Position numbers and translations under genes: made by a program. 64,000 bases of DNA. Origin: Sepiola atlantica (lineage: Eukaryota > Mollusca > Cephalopoda > Sepiida > Sepiolidae). Positions 15,601-27,279 of this stretch are shown here, piece by piece. Where the stretch lies: the NCBI GenBank assembly GCA_963556195.1, contig OY744535.1, positions 97,203,353 through 97,267,352 of the forward strand, written 5' to 3'. How positions within the stretch are numbered: position 1 is the stretch's first letter; every line of letters starts with the position of its first letter. The notes under the pieces were generated by a model. The model worked only from the letters and a program-made list of their open reading frames with translations, had not been told where the DNA came from and did no database searches.

Positions 15601-17386
15601 ATCAGGACAGTGCCGATAAAGGGTTCTCTCAAAGATGATGTCTATCAAAATAATCTGCAGACGTTTCTTTAACTGAAGAGGACCATCAAGCACAAATCAG
15701 GACAGTGCCGATAAAGGGTTCTCTCAAAGGTAATGTCTATCAAAATAATCTGCAGACGTTTCTTGAACTGAAGAGGACCATCAAGCACAAATCAGGACAG
15801 TTCCGATAAAGGGTTCTCTCAAAGGTAATGTCTAGCAAAATAATCTGCTGACGTTTCTTGAACTGAAGAGGACCATCAAGCACAAATCAGGACAGTGCCG
15901 ATAAAGGGTTCTCTCAAAGATGATGTCTAGCAAAATAATCTGCAGATGTTTCTTTAACTGAAGAGGACCATCAAGCACAAATCAGGACAGTGCCGATAAA
16001 GGGTTCTCTCAAAGATGATGTCTATCAAAATAATCTGCTGACGTTTCTTTAACTGAAGAGGACCATCAAGCACAAATCAGGACAGTGCCGATAAAGGGTT
16101 CTCTCAAAGGTAATGTCTATCAAAATAATCTGCAGACGTTTCTTGAACTGAAGAGGACCATCAAGCACAAATCAGGACAGTGCCGATAAAGGGTTCTCTC
16201 AAAGATGATGTCTAGCAAAATAATCTGCTGACGTTTCTTTAACTGAAGAGGACCATCAAGCACAAATCAGGACAGTGCCGATAAAGGGTTCTCTCAAAGA
16301 TGATGTCTATCAAAATAATCTGCTGACGTTTCTTGAACTGAAGAGGACCATCAAGCACAAATCAGGACAGTGGCGATAAAGGGTTCTCTCAAAGGTAATG
16401 TCTAGTAAAATAATCTGCAGATGTTTCTTTAACTGAAGAGGACCATCAAGCACAAATCAGGACAGTGCCGATAAAGGGTTCTCTCAAAGGTAATGTCTAG
16501 CAAAATAATCTGCAGATGTTTCTTTAACTGAAGAGGACCATCAAGCACAAATCAGGACAGTGCCGATAAAGGGTTCTCTCAAAGATGATGTCTAGCAAAA
16601 TAATCTGCTGACGTTTCTTGAACTGAAGAGGACCATCAAGCACAAATCAGGACAGTGCCGATAAAGGGTTCTCTCAAAGATGATGTCTATCAAAATAATC
16701 TGCTGACGTTTCTTGAACTGAAGAGGACCATCAAGCACAAATCAGGACAGTGCCGATAAAGGGTTCTCTCAAAGATGATGTCTATCAAAATAATCTGCTT
16801 ACGTTTCTTGAACTGAAGAGGACCATCAAGCACAAATCAGGACAGTGGCGATAAAGGGTTCTCTCAAAGATGATGTCTATCAAAATAATCTGCTTACGTT
16901 TCTTGAACTGAAGAGGACCATCAAGCACAAATCAGGACAGTGCCGATAAAGGGTTCTCTCAAAGATGATGTCTATCAAAATAATCTGCTGACGTTTCTTG
17001 AACTGAAGAGGACCATCAAGCACAAATCAGGACAGTGCCGATAAAGGGTTCTCTCAAAGATGATGTCTATCAAAATAATCTGCTGACGTTTCTTGAACTG
17101 AAGAGGACCATCAAGCACAAATCAGGACAGTGCCGATAAAGGGTTCTCTCAAAGATGATGTCTAGCAAAATAATCTGCTTACGTTTCTTGAACTGAAGAG
17201 GACCATCAAGCACAAATCAGGACAGTGGCGATAAAGGGTTCTCTCAAAGATGATGTCTATCAAAATAATCTGCTTACGTTTCTTGAACTGAAGAGGACCA
17301 TCAAGCACAAATCAGGACAGTGGCGATAAAGGGTTCTCTCAAAGATGATGTCTATCAAAATAATCTGCTGACGTTTCTTGAACTGC
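613..17386. repeat. 95-bp satellite array, about 176 copies
   Basis: A single head-to-tail array. Units begin TTCTCTCAAAGATGATG and end ACAGTGCCGATAAAGGG. The first unit starts at 613 and the last, truncated unit at 17334; that distance is 176 x 95 plus 1, and the extra base fits a one-base insertion near 3015. Divergence is low, and diagnostic variants cluster by position. The AAGAGAACC form dominates up to about 3990 and AAGAGGACC after it. A TGTGG variant is concentrated at about 9670-11310, and a GGTAATGTCTAG variant at about 7930-16500. Because 95 is not a multiple of three, no reading frame persists, so the array is non-coding. The flanks (TATCTGTGG on the left, CCCAAATCAGAGAAGG on the right) are unrelated to the unit. 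Satellite DNA or a large minisatellite. Confidence 0.98.
13071..15636. repeat. Higher-order repeat region inside the 95-bp satellite
   Basis: A rare unit type with GATGCCGTCTAT and AATAATAAGCAG occurs at 13071, 13356, 14211, 14876 and 15541. The last three are exactly 665 bp (7 units) apart. The order of variant units between them is identical: GATGATG, GGTAATG-TAG, GGTAATG-TAT, GGTAATG-TAG, GGTAATG-TAT, GATGATG, GCCG. This is a 7-mer higher-order repeat, preceded by 3-unit and 9-unit versions. It shows recent multi-unit amplification, as expected from unequal exchange. Confidence 0.9.
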
Positions 17387-17880
17387 CCAAATCAGAGAAG
17401 GGCCTCGTATCCACGTGTGCTTATCATTAAATGGAGATAAAACAGAGACTGTTGGACATTCATGACTGAAACTTGGTGGGCAAGTCAGGCATAGAGTGGA
17501 GTTCATGTGTCCTAAATATGGTTGGATTGCAGAAAGGATTGTTCATTTTATGAACGATTTATTCGGTGACTTTTTTTCGGGGTCAGAGGGGTCACTCTGT
17601 ATTATATGCTAAATCTTGAAACCCCCTCAAAACAGGGTAATCGATATAATAATACGCAAAGGCATTCTATGATTGTACGTACGTTATCACCTTTCACATA
17701 CATAAAAAATGAGATCATCCGATTAGCAAAGATGGTTATTGGTAATTAATCTGATGTCGCTAAGGTAAGAAATTCCGGCTTTAACCATTTTAAAATGAAT
17801 TGTTCCAAAATCAAATTCTATCAATTCTATGACAATTATTTTTGTGGTAAGAAAAGAGAGAATATTAGTTTTGTTTCCGT
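17387..17880. other. Single-copy-looking spacer between satellite and LINE fragment
   Basis: Unique-looking AT-rich sequence between the satellite and a LINE relic. I find no convincing coding frame, RNA gene or terminal repeat in it. Confidence 0.5.
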
Positions 17881-18385
17881 GGTGATAGAATTGGAGCACA
17901 GGGTGGAGCAGGTGCTAGTGGGACTGTCGCCCAAAGAAACGGGTCTATCAGGCATGTATACGCAGTGTGGTGAGGGTTGAGGACATGTGTTGCATGGATA
18001 GAAATGGTATGAGAATAATGCGATGGATATGTAATGCAAATCTTAAAGACAGGCTCATTGATGACGTCAGAAGAAGATTAACTGTGGACAGTATAGGCAG
18101 ATGTGTGCAGAACAGGAGACTTCGATGGTATGGTCACGTTTGAAACAATGAATAAGATTTCTTGGGTTAGTAGATGTAGAACAGTTCATGTAGCAGGGTC
18201 AGTTGTCAGGGGAGGGCTTAGAAAAACATGGAAGGAAGGTGTAAGTATGGACTTTAAAGAAAAAGAAATGAAGACCTGGGCAGGGATAGGTTGGAAGTAA
18301 ATTTATTAAAGTTGTCCAACACATGCCAGTATATAAAACGGACGTTAAATCAATGATGATGATGATGATAATGATGATTTCTTTT
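17880..18385 (+). pseudogene. Non-LTR retrotransposon 3' end (reverse transcriptase C-terminal region), decayed
   Basis: An open stretch at about 17936-18128 encodes a protein typical of the region after the RT domain in many invertebrate LINEs. It has an RIMRWICNA-like segment, a DVRRRL segment and the hallmark NRRLRWYGHV, then a stop. After a frameshift, the GLRKTWKEGV and related residues of the usual GRPRKTW block continue in another frame at about 18190-18300. The relic ends with GGACGTTAAAT followed by an (ATG)n run at 18352-18370, a simple-repeat tail as in several LINE families. It is 5'-truncated, with at least one frameshift and one stop. The family is known from motifs; I cannot name the clade with certainty. 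Confidence 0.8.
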
Positions 18386-18968
18386 AAGAGAAAAAAAGTT
18401 TTTCTTACCCAATTCATGTACAGATGGTAGAGGACGATTGTTTTTTGCAGCTTTTTTCTTCACTGTAAATAAAAAATAATGAAAATAAAATCTAAAAACG
18501 CATGATAACACATCATTTAATGATGGGAGATAATGCCTGGGAGGATGGTATCATGACGAACGAACATATAGCTTTTTATTGTAATATAGAAAATACATTT
18601 TTTGTAAACTTCACAATTTAGGGGGGCAATCCCTTCCCAAAATCCGTTTAAAATAAGCAAAATACAAAAAATTTAATACAGAAAAATATTGTTATACATC
18701 AAATTCTGCGTTCTATTATGTTATAAAATTTTAACAGAGCGCACATGCGTGAGCATCAATAATATGTATGTGCGAGGAAAACTCTTAAACTAATGAACTG
18801 ATCATTATGAATCATGGGATACGTATTCTAGGAATCATGGTCAGTAACGTGGGTACGTTATATTTTTTGTAAACTTCATCATTTAGGTGGTGTATCCCTT
18901 AAACCGCACCTTACACCAACAAAATAAGAGAATTAAAATTAAAAACTACTGCTATAAATATTGCTTAT
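18386..18968. other. AT-rich sequence upstream of a Helitron-type terminus, with internal repetition
   Basis: No gene recognised. Two related blocks share ATTTTTTGTAAACTTCA followed by ATTTAG and a run of G-rich then CCCTT sequence, at about 18597-18640 and 18860-18900. They may be internal repeats of a non-autonomous element that ends at 18996. Confidence 0.4.
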
Positions 18969-18997
18969 ACCCGTCTTGGGACGGGTATTCGTCTAGT
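18969..18997 (+). mobile_element. Helitron-type 3' terminus
   Basis: A 7-bp perfect stem ACCCGTC/GACGGGT with a TTGG loop (18969-18986) is followed six bases later by CTAG (18993-18996) and a T. A short GC-rich hairpin just upstream of a CTRR end next to a host T is the diagnostic 3' end of Helitron rolling-circle transposons. The TC 5' end was not identified, so the element length is unknown. No Rep/helicase coding is seen, so it would be a non-autonomous copy. Confidence 0.65.
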
Positions 18998-19204
18998 ATA
19001 TTTATACTAATGTTTCTATTTAATTAGTCAATCAGATTGTCTTCTTTCCTAACGACCTTATTCATATTTCATTATAGAGCGAGTCTATATAAATTCATAC
19101 CAACAGTATCTCTCCTAAGAACTATATATTTATAAAGAAATATAGTCGCTCTTTCAAGAGACAAAGTCTCTCTGGGCTTGTCTTAAAGATTTGAATTGTC
19201 GAGT

Positions 19205-22200
19205 TATCTGCCCCTAATTCCTTTGATTTTATATGCGTGAGAGTTATCTGCCCCTAATTCTTTTGATTTTATATGGGTGAGAGTTATCTGCCCCTGATTC
19301 CTTTTATTTTTATATGGGTGAGAGTTATCTGCCACTAATTCCTTTGATTTTATATGCGTGAGAGTTATCTGCCCCTAATTCTTTTGATTTTATATGCGTG
19401 AGAGTTATCTGCCCCTAATTCTATTGATTTTATATAAGTGAGATTTATCTGCCCCTAATTCCTTTGATTTTATATGCGTAAGAGATATCTGCCCCTAATT
19501 CCTTTGATTTTATATAAGTGAGATTTATCTGCCCCTAATTCCTTTGATTTTATATAGTGAGAGTTATCTGCCCCTAATTCCTTTGATTTTATATGGGTGA
19601 GAGTTATCTGCCCATAATTCCTTTGATTTTATATGAGTGAGAGTTATCTGCCCCTAATTCCTTTGATTTTATATGCGTGAGATTTATCTGCCCCTAATTC
19701 CTTTGATTTTATATAAGTGAGATTTATCTGCCCCTAATTCCTTTAATTTTATGTGCGTGAGTGTTATCTGCCCCTAATTCCTTTGATTTTATATAGTGAG
19801 AGTTATCTGCCCCTAATTCCTTTGATTTTATATGGGTGAGAGTTATCTGCCCCTAATTCCTTTGATTTTATATGAGTGAGAGTTATCTGCCCCTAATTCC
19901 TTTGATTTTATATGCGTGAGATTTATCTGCCCCTAATTCCTTTGATTTTATATAAGTGAGAGTTATCTGCCCCTAATTCCTTTAATTTTATGTGCGTGAG
20001 TGTTATCTGCCCCTAATTCCTTTGATTTTATATAGTGAGAGTTATCTTCCCTTAATTCTTTTGATTTTATATGAGTGAGAGTTATCTGCCCCTAATTCTT
20101 TTGATTTTATATGGGTGAGAGTTATCTGCCCCTAATTCCTTTGATTTTATATGGGTGAGAGTTATCTGCCCCTAATTCCTTTGATTTTATATGAGTGAGA
20201 GTTATCTGCCCCTAATTCCTTTGATTTTATATGCGTGAGATTTATCTGCCCCTAATTCCTTTGATTTTATATAAGTGAGATTTATCTGCCCCTAATCCCT
20301 TTAATTTTATATGCGTGAGATTTATCTGCCCCTAATTCCTTTAATTTTATGTGCGTGAGTGTTATCTGCCCCTAATTCCTTTGATTTTATATAGTGAGAG
20401 TTTTCTGCCCCTAATTCCTTTGATTTTATATGGGTGAGAGTTATCTGCCCCTAATTCCTTTGATTTTATATGAGTGAGAGTTATCTGCCCCTAATTCCTT
20501 TGATTTTATATGCGTGAGATTTATCTGCCCCTAATTCCTTTGATTTTATATAAGTGAGATTTATCTGCCCCTAATTCCTTTAATTTTATGTGCGTGAGTG
20601 TTATCTGCCCCTAATTCCTTTGATTTTATATAGTGAGAGTTATCTGCCCCTAATTCCTTTGATTTTATATGGGTGAGAGTTATCTGCCCCTAATTCCTTT
20701 GATTTTATATGAGTGAGAGTTATCTGCCCCTAATTCCTTTGATTTTATATGCGTGAGATTTATCTGCCCCTAATTCCTTTGATTTTATATAAGTGAGATT
20801 TATCTGCCCCTAATTCCTTTAATTTTATGTGCGTGAGTGTTATCTGCCCCTAATTCCTTTGATTTTATATAGTGAGAGTTATCTTCCCTTAATTCTTTTG
20901 ATTTTATATGAGTGAGAGTTATCTGCCCCTAATTCTTTTGATTTTATATGGGTGAGAGTTATCTGCCCCTAATTCCTTTGATTTTATATGGGTGAGAGTT
21001 ATCTGCCCCTAATTCCTTTGATTTTATATGAGTGAGAGTTATCTGCCCCTAATTCCTTTGATTTTATATGCGTGAGATTTATCTGCCCCTAATTCCTTTG
21101 ATTTTATATAAGTGAGATTTATCTGCCCCTAATTCTTTTAATTTTATGTGCGTGAGTGTTATCTGCCCCTAATTCCTTTGATTTTATATGCGTGAGAGTT
21201 ATCTTCCCTTAATTCTTTTGATTTTATATGAGTGAGAGTTATCTGCCCCTAATTCTTTTGATTTTATATGGGTGAGAGTTATCTGCCCCTAATTCCTTTG
21301 ATTTTATATGCGTGAGATTTATCTGCCCCTAATTCCTTTGATTTTATATAAGTGAGATTTATCTGCCCCTAATTCCTTTAATTTTATGTGCGTGAGTGTT
21401 ATCTGCCCCTAATTCCTTTGATTTTATATAGTGAGAGTTATCTTCCCTTAATTCTTTTGATTTTATATGAGTGAGAGTTATCTGCCCCTAATTCTTTTGA
21501 TTTTATATGGGTGAGAGTTATCTGCCCCTAATTCCTTTGATTTTATATGGGTGAGAGTTATCTGCCCCTAATTCCTTTGATTTTATATGAGTGAGAGTTA
21601 TCTGCCCCTAATTCCTTTGATTTTATATGCGTGAGATTTATCTGCCCCTAATTCCTTTGATTTTATATAAGTGAGATTTATCTGCCCCTAATTCTTTTAA
21701 TTTTATGTGCGTGAGTGTTATCTGCCCCTAATTCCTTTGATTTTATATGCATGAGAGTTATCTTCCCTTAATTCTTTTGATTTTATATGAGTGAGAGTTA
21801 TCTGCCCCTAATTCTTTTGATTTTATATGGGTGAGAGTTATCTGCCCCTAATTCCTTTGATTTTATATGCGTGAGATTTATCTGCCCCTAATTCCTTTGA
21901 TTTTATATAGTGAGAGTTATCTGCCCCTAATTCCTTTGATTTTATATGGGTGAGAGTTATCTGCCCCTAATTCCTTTGATTTTATATGAGTGAGAGTTAT
22001 CTGCCCCTAATTCCTTTGATTTTATATGCGTGAGAGATATCTGCCCTTAATTATTTTGATTTTATATGCGTGAGAGTTATCTGCCCCTAATTCTATTGAT
22101 TTTATATAAGTGAGAGTTATCTGCCCCCAATTCTTTTGATTTTATATAAGTGAGAGTTATCTGCCCCTAATTCCTTTGATTTTATATAAGTGAGAGTTAT

Positions 22201-22345
22201 CTGCCCCTAATTCCTTTGATTTTATATGCGTGAGAGTTATCTGCCCCTAATTCCTTTGATTTTATATGCGTGAGAGTAATCTGCCCCTAATTCCTTTGAT
22301 TTTATATGCGTGAGAGTTATCTGCTCTTAATTTTTTTGTTTATCA
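19205..22345. repeat. 40-bp satellite array 1 (GAGTTATCTGCCCC family)
   Basis: About 78 head-to-tail units containing GAGTTATCTGCCCCTAATT, then CCTTTGATTTTATAT and a variable GNGTGA. Some units are 39 bp because they carry ATATAGTGAG instead of ATATGNGTGAG. These short units recur at 19555, 19794, 20033, 20392, 20631 and 20870, giving a 239-bp (6-unit) higher-order period in much of the array. The array ends in TTAATTTTTTTGTTTATC, the same junction sequence found at the ends of the later arrays. Non-coding. Confidence 0.95.
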
Positions 22346-22412
22346 TTTTTGTGTGTGATAAGTTTTCGTAGACATTGTATACAAACAAATGATAAGGTTA
22401 TGTGTGTCGCCA

Positions 22413-22839
22413 TCTTATTGAAACTATTGTTGCACAAAACACTATTTTCATATTAAGGGACGTATATAGTATGCGCTCCAGGGCGGCGATAGGTACGTAT
22501 ATAGTATACGCACCGGGGCGAAGATAAGTACATATATAGAAGGCGCAGACAGAGGTGGTACTTTTAATAGAAATATGTCATACTTTTTCCCTGGGCAACG
22601 GAAAAGGAATGGTGGGGAGGAGACAGCTTTCGCCGAAAGCAACAGGGAGCAGGTGGCAACGGGAAAAGAGGGGGGCGGTGAAATGGGTCGACCAGCGAAG
22701 AGAAAGGGGGAAAGATAAAGAGACGGCTATAGAGAGAGAGAGAGAGAAATAGAAGTTTGAATATAAAGATGTTACAAACGCTATTTTTCTGCTATTTTGT
22801 GTTTTTATGACCCCGAGCAACGCCGGGTAGCCCTGCTAG
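22413..22839 (+). mobile_element. Putative non-autonomous Helitron-like insertion (also in spacers 2 and 3)
   Basis: The segment begins TCTTATTGAAAC after an A and ends CTAG before a T, matching Helitron insertion between A and T. A short hairpin-like CCCG...CGGG (22812-22827) lies just before the end. The fourth, older spacer (28780 onward) lacks this block, which supports insertion. One oddity is that about 45 bp at its start is repeated almost exactly immediately after its end. The 5' boundary is therefore ambiguous and the block could instead be a different insertion plus a local duplication. It contains an (AG)n run and no coding domain. Confidence 0.45.
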
Positions 22840-23030
22840 TCTTATTGAAACTATAGTAGCACAAAACACTATTTTCATATTTCAGATGCTTCGTGAACCT
22901 TATGTTGAATATGCACGTGAATGTTAAATATAATTTTATACGGATAACATGGTGGTGCTATCCTGTTGTTAGTAACATTTCAAAAGTAAAATAAGATAAA
23001 AGCTACTAAAAGTATATTATTTTGTGAGCC

Positions 23031-23094
23031 ACAAATATGCCAACCATTTATTCCTTTACTAAAAAGTACGGGAATAAATGGTTGGCATATTTGT
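23031..23094. repeat. Perfect 24-bp inverted repeat (hairpin)
   Basis: Two 24-nt arms, starting ACAAATATGCCAACC and ending GGTTGGCATATTTGT, are exact reverse complements around a 16-nt loop. The copy at 25582-25645 is identical. The copy at 27970-28033 has one base changed in the left arm. The diverged fourth spacer retains only the right arm (about 29365-29400). Confidence 0.9.
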
Positions 23095-23460
23095 TTGAAA
23101 AAGAATTGAGCACTTTAGATTTATTTTCAGATTTATTTTTGGTTGCAGCATATCCTCACCTTAACCCTAACCCAACAAACCTAGAAGAACTGACTTTTCA
23201 AAAATAAGTCAAATTACAAGAAGAAATATGAGACCCAAGAAAAGGTTTGTAATTACAGAAAAGACGCTGAAATGAAAGACTGACGAACAAATCATAAATT
23301 ATCTTCAACATCTATGAAATGCGAGTATATATTGCAAGTTTCAAAACCTCGAACAAGAAGTACAAACAATTGAAGAGAACTTGATTCAATTAACGTCAAT
23401 TGAAGGTGAAATGTGCAATGCATCACACCGATATAAAATAATGGAACAAATAGGAAATAT

Positions 23461-24889
23461 GTCAGAGTTATCTACCCTTAATTTCTTTTATTATATATGG
23501 GTCAGAGTTATCTGCCCCTAATTAATTTGATTGTATATGGGTCAGAGTTATCTGCCCCTAATTAACTTGATTGAATATGGGTCAGAGTTATCTGCCCTTA
23601 ATTAATTTGATTGAATATGGGTCAGAGTTATCTGCCCTTAATTAATTTGATTGCATATGGGTCAGAGTTATCTGCCTCTAATTAATTTGATTGAATATGG
23701 GTCAGAGTTATCTGCCCCTAATTAATTTGATTGAATATGGGTCAGAGTTATCTGCCCTTTATTTATTGGATTAAATATGGGTCAGAGTTATCTGCCCCTA
23801 ATTAATTTGATTGAATATGGGTCAGAGTTATCTGCCCCTAATTAATTTGATTGAATATGGGTCAGAGTTATCTGCCCCTAATTAATTTGATTGAATATGG
23901 GTCAGAGTTATCTGCCCCTAATTAATTTGATTGAATATGGGTCAGAGTTATCTGCCCCTAATTAATTTGATTGAATATGGGTCAGAGTTATCTGCCCTTA
24001 ATTAATTTGATTGAATATGGGTCAGAGTTATCTGCCCTTAATTAATTTGATTGAATATGGGTCAGAGTTATCTGCCCTTAATTAATTTGATTGAATATGG
24101 GTCAGAGTTATCTGCCCCTAATTAATTTGATTGAATATGGGTGAGAGTTATCTGCCCCTAATTAATTTGATTGAATATGGGTCAGAGTTATCTGCCCCTA
24201 ATTAATTTGATTGAATATGGGTCAGAGTTATCTGCCCCTAATTAATTTGATTGAATATGGGTCAGAGTTATCTGCCCCTAATTAATTTGATTGAATATGG
24301 GTCAGAGTTATCTGCCCCTAATTAATTTGATTGAATATGGGTCAGAGTTATCTGCCCCTAATTAATTTGATTGAATATGGGTCAGAGTTATCTGCCCCTA
24401 ATTAATTTGATTGAATATGGGTCAGAGTTATCTGCCCCTAATTAATTTGATTGAATATGGGTCAGAGTTATCTGCCCCTAATTAATTTGATTGAATATGG
24501 GTCAGAGTTATCTGCCCCTAATTAATTTGATTGAATATGGGTCAGAGTTATCTGCCCCTAATTAATTTGATTGAATATGGGTCAGAGTTATCTGCCCCTA
24601 ATTAATTTGATTGAATATGGGTCAGAGTTATCTGCCCCTAATTAATTTGATTGAATATGGGTCAGAGTTATCTGCCCCTAATTAATTTGATTGAATATGG
24701 GTCAGAGTTATCTGCCCTTAATTAATTTGATTGAATATGGGTCAGAGTTATCTGCCCTTAATTAATTTGATTGAATATGGGTGAGAGTTATCTGCCCTTA
24801 ATTAATTTGATTGAATATGGGTCAGAGTTATCTGCCCCTAATTAATTTGATTGAATATGGGTGGTAGTTATCTTCCCTTAATTTCTTTG
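23461..24889. repeat. 40-bp satellite array 2
   Basis: About 35 units of the GTCAGAGTTATCTGCCCC type, with TAATTAATTTGATTGAATATGG as the second half. This is clearly related to array 1 but a distinct subfamily. The first unit is divergent (ATCTACCCTTAATTTC) and interrupts a gag-like sequence. The last units are followed by the conserved junction TTTCTTTGTTTATCATTTTTG. Confidence 0.97.
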
Positions 24890-26011
24890 TTTATCATTTT
24901 TGTGTGTGATAAGTTTTCGTAGACATTGTATACAAACAAATGATAAGGTTATGTGTGTCGCCATCTTATTGAAACTATTGTTGCACAAAACACTATTTTC
25001 ATATTATGGGACGTATATAGTATGCGCTCCAGGGCAGCGATAGGTATGTATATAGTATACGCACCGGGGCGAAGATAAGTACATATATAGAAGGCGCAGA
25101 CAGAGGTGGTACTTTTAATAGAAATATGTCATACTTTTGCCCTGGGCAACTGAAAAGGAATGGTGGGGAGGAGACAGCTTTCGCCGAAAGCAACAGGGAG
25201 CAGGTGGCAACGGGAAAAGAGGGGGGCGGTGAAATGGGTCGACCAGCGAAGAGAAAGGGGGAAAGATAAAGAGACGGCTATAGAGAGAGAGAGAGAGAAA
25301 TAGAAGTTTGAATATAAAGATGTTACAAACGCTATTTTTCTGCTATTTTGTGTTTTTATGACCCCGAGCAACGCCGGGTAGCCCTGCTAGTCTTATTGAA
25401 ACTATAGTAGCACAAAACACTATTTTCATATTTCAGATGCTTCGTGAACCTTATGTTGAATATGCACGTGAATGTTAAACATAATTTTATACGGATAACA
25501 TGGTGGTGCTATCCTGTTGTTAGTAACATTTCAAAAGTAAAATAAGATAAAAGCTACTAAAAGTATATTATTTTGTGAGCCACAAATATGCCAACCATTT
25601 ATTCCTTTACTAAAAAGTACGGGAATAAATGGTTGGCATATTTGTTTGAAAAAGAATTGAGCACTTTAGATTTATTTTCAGATTTATTTTTGGTTGCAGC
25701 ATATCCTCACCTTAACCCTAACCCAACAAACCTAGAAGAACTGACTTTTCAAAAATAAGTCAAATTACAAGAAGAAATATGAGACCCAAGAAAAGGTTTG
25801 TAATTACAGAAAAGACGCTGAAATGAAAGACTGACGAACAAATCATAAATTATCTTCAACATCTATGAAATGCGAGTATATATTGCAAGTTTCAAAACCT
25901 CGAACAAGAAGTACAAACAATTGAAGAGAACTTGATTCAATTAACGTCAATTGAAGGTGAAATGTGCAATGCATCACACCGATATAAAATAATGGAACAA
26001 ATAGGAAATAT
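24890..26011. repeat. Spacer 2 of the composite macro-repeat
   Basis: A nearly identical copy of spacer 1, offset by 2551 bp, with the same Helitron-like block (ending CTAGT at about 25391), the same perfect hairpin (25582-25645) and the same truncated gag. Only scattered substitutions distinguish the two, so the duplication is recent. Confidence 0.95.
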
Positions 26012-27279
26012 GTCAGAGTTATCTACCCTTAATTTCTTTTATTATATATGGGTCAGAGTTATCTGCCCCTAATTAATTTGATTGTATATGGGTCAGAGTT
26101 ATCTGCCCCTAATTAACTTGATTGAATATGGGTCAGAGTTATCTGCCCTTAATTAATTTGATTGAATATGGGTCAGAGTTATCTGCCCTTAATTAATTTG
26201 ATTGCATATGGGTCAGAGTTATCTGCCTCTAATTAATTTGATTGAATATGGGTCAGAGTTATCTGCCCCTAATTAATTTGATTGAATATGGGTCAGAGTT
26301 ATCTGCCCTTTATTTATTGGATTAAATATGGGTCAGAGTTATCTGCCCCTAATTAATTTGATTGAATATGGGTCAGAGTTATCTGCCCCTAATTAATTTG
26401 ATTGAATATGGGTCAGAGTTATCTGCCCCTAATTAATTTGATTGAATATGGGTCAGAGTTATCTGCCCCTAATTAATTTGATTGAATATGGGTCAGAGTT
26501 ATCTGCCCCTAATTAATTTGATTGAATATGGGTCAGAGTTATCTGCCCTTAATTAATTTGATTGAATATGGGTCAGAGTTATCTGCCCTTAATTAATTTG
26601 ATTGAATATGGGTCAGAGTTATCTGCCCTTAATTAATTTGATTGAATATGGGTCAGAGTTATCTGCCCCTAATTAATTTGATTGAATATGGGTGAGAGTT
26701 ATCTGCCCCTAATTAATTTGATTGAATATGGGTCAGAGTTATCTGCCCCTAATTAATTTGATTGAATATGGGTCAGAGTTATCTGCCCCTAATTAATTTG
26801 ATTGAATATGGGTCAGAGTTATCTGCCCCTAATTAATTTGATTGAATATGGGTCAGAGTTATCTGCCCCTAATTAATTTGATTGAATATGGGTCAGAGTT
26901 ATCTGCCCCTAATTAATTTGATTGAATATGGGTCAGAGTTATCTGCCCCTAATTAATTTGATTGAATATGGGTCAGAGTTATCTGCCCCTAATTAATTTG
27001 ATTGAATATGGGTCAGAGTTATCTGCCCCTAATTAATTTGATTGAATATGGGTCAGAGTTATCTGCCCCTAATTAATTTGATTGAATATGGGTCAGAGTT
27101 ATCTGCCCTTAATTAATTTGATTGAATATGGGTCAGAGTTATCTGCCCTTAATTAATTTGATTGAATATGGGTGAGAGTTATCTGCCCTTAATTAATTTG
27201 ATTGAATATGGGTCAGAGTTATCTGCCCCTAATTAATTTGATTGAATATGGGTGGTAGTTATCTTCCCTTAATTTCTTT
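26012..27279. repeat. 40-bp satellite array 3
   Basis: A copy of array 2 with the same order of variant units (the divergent first unit, the TTTATTTATTGG unit and so on) but four units fewer. The macro-period therefore drops from 2551 to 2391 bp, a difference of exactly 160 bp. Confidence 0.96.

Larger units (their letters stand above)
22346..23460. repeat. Spacer 1 of the composite macro-repeat
   Basis: About 1.1 kb between two 40-bp arrays and nearly identical to the spacers at 24890-26011 and 27280-28399. It holds, in order, a Helitron-like insertion (about 22413-22839), a perfect inverted repeat (23031-23094), a stretch with two CCCTAA-like words, and from about 23340 a degenerate piece of retroelement gag that breaks off at the next array. 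Frames of 64 and 80 codons on the minus strand are shared between spacers only because the spacers are recent copies; they have no recognisable domain. Confidence 0.85.

Noticed and set aside
22448..22820. Conserved 64- and 80-codon minus frames present in three spacers
   Set aside because: Conservation is explained by recent duplication of the spacer; frames overlap a Helitron-like block and simple AG repeat and show no domain.
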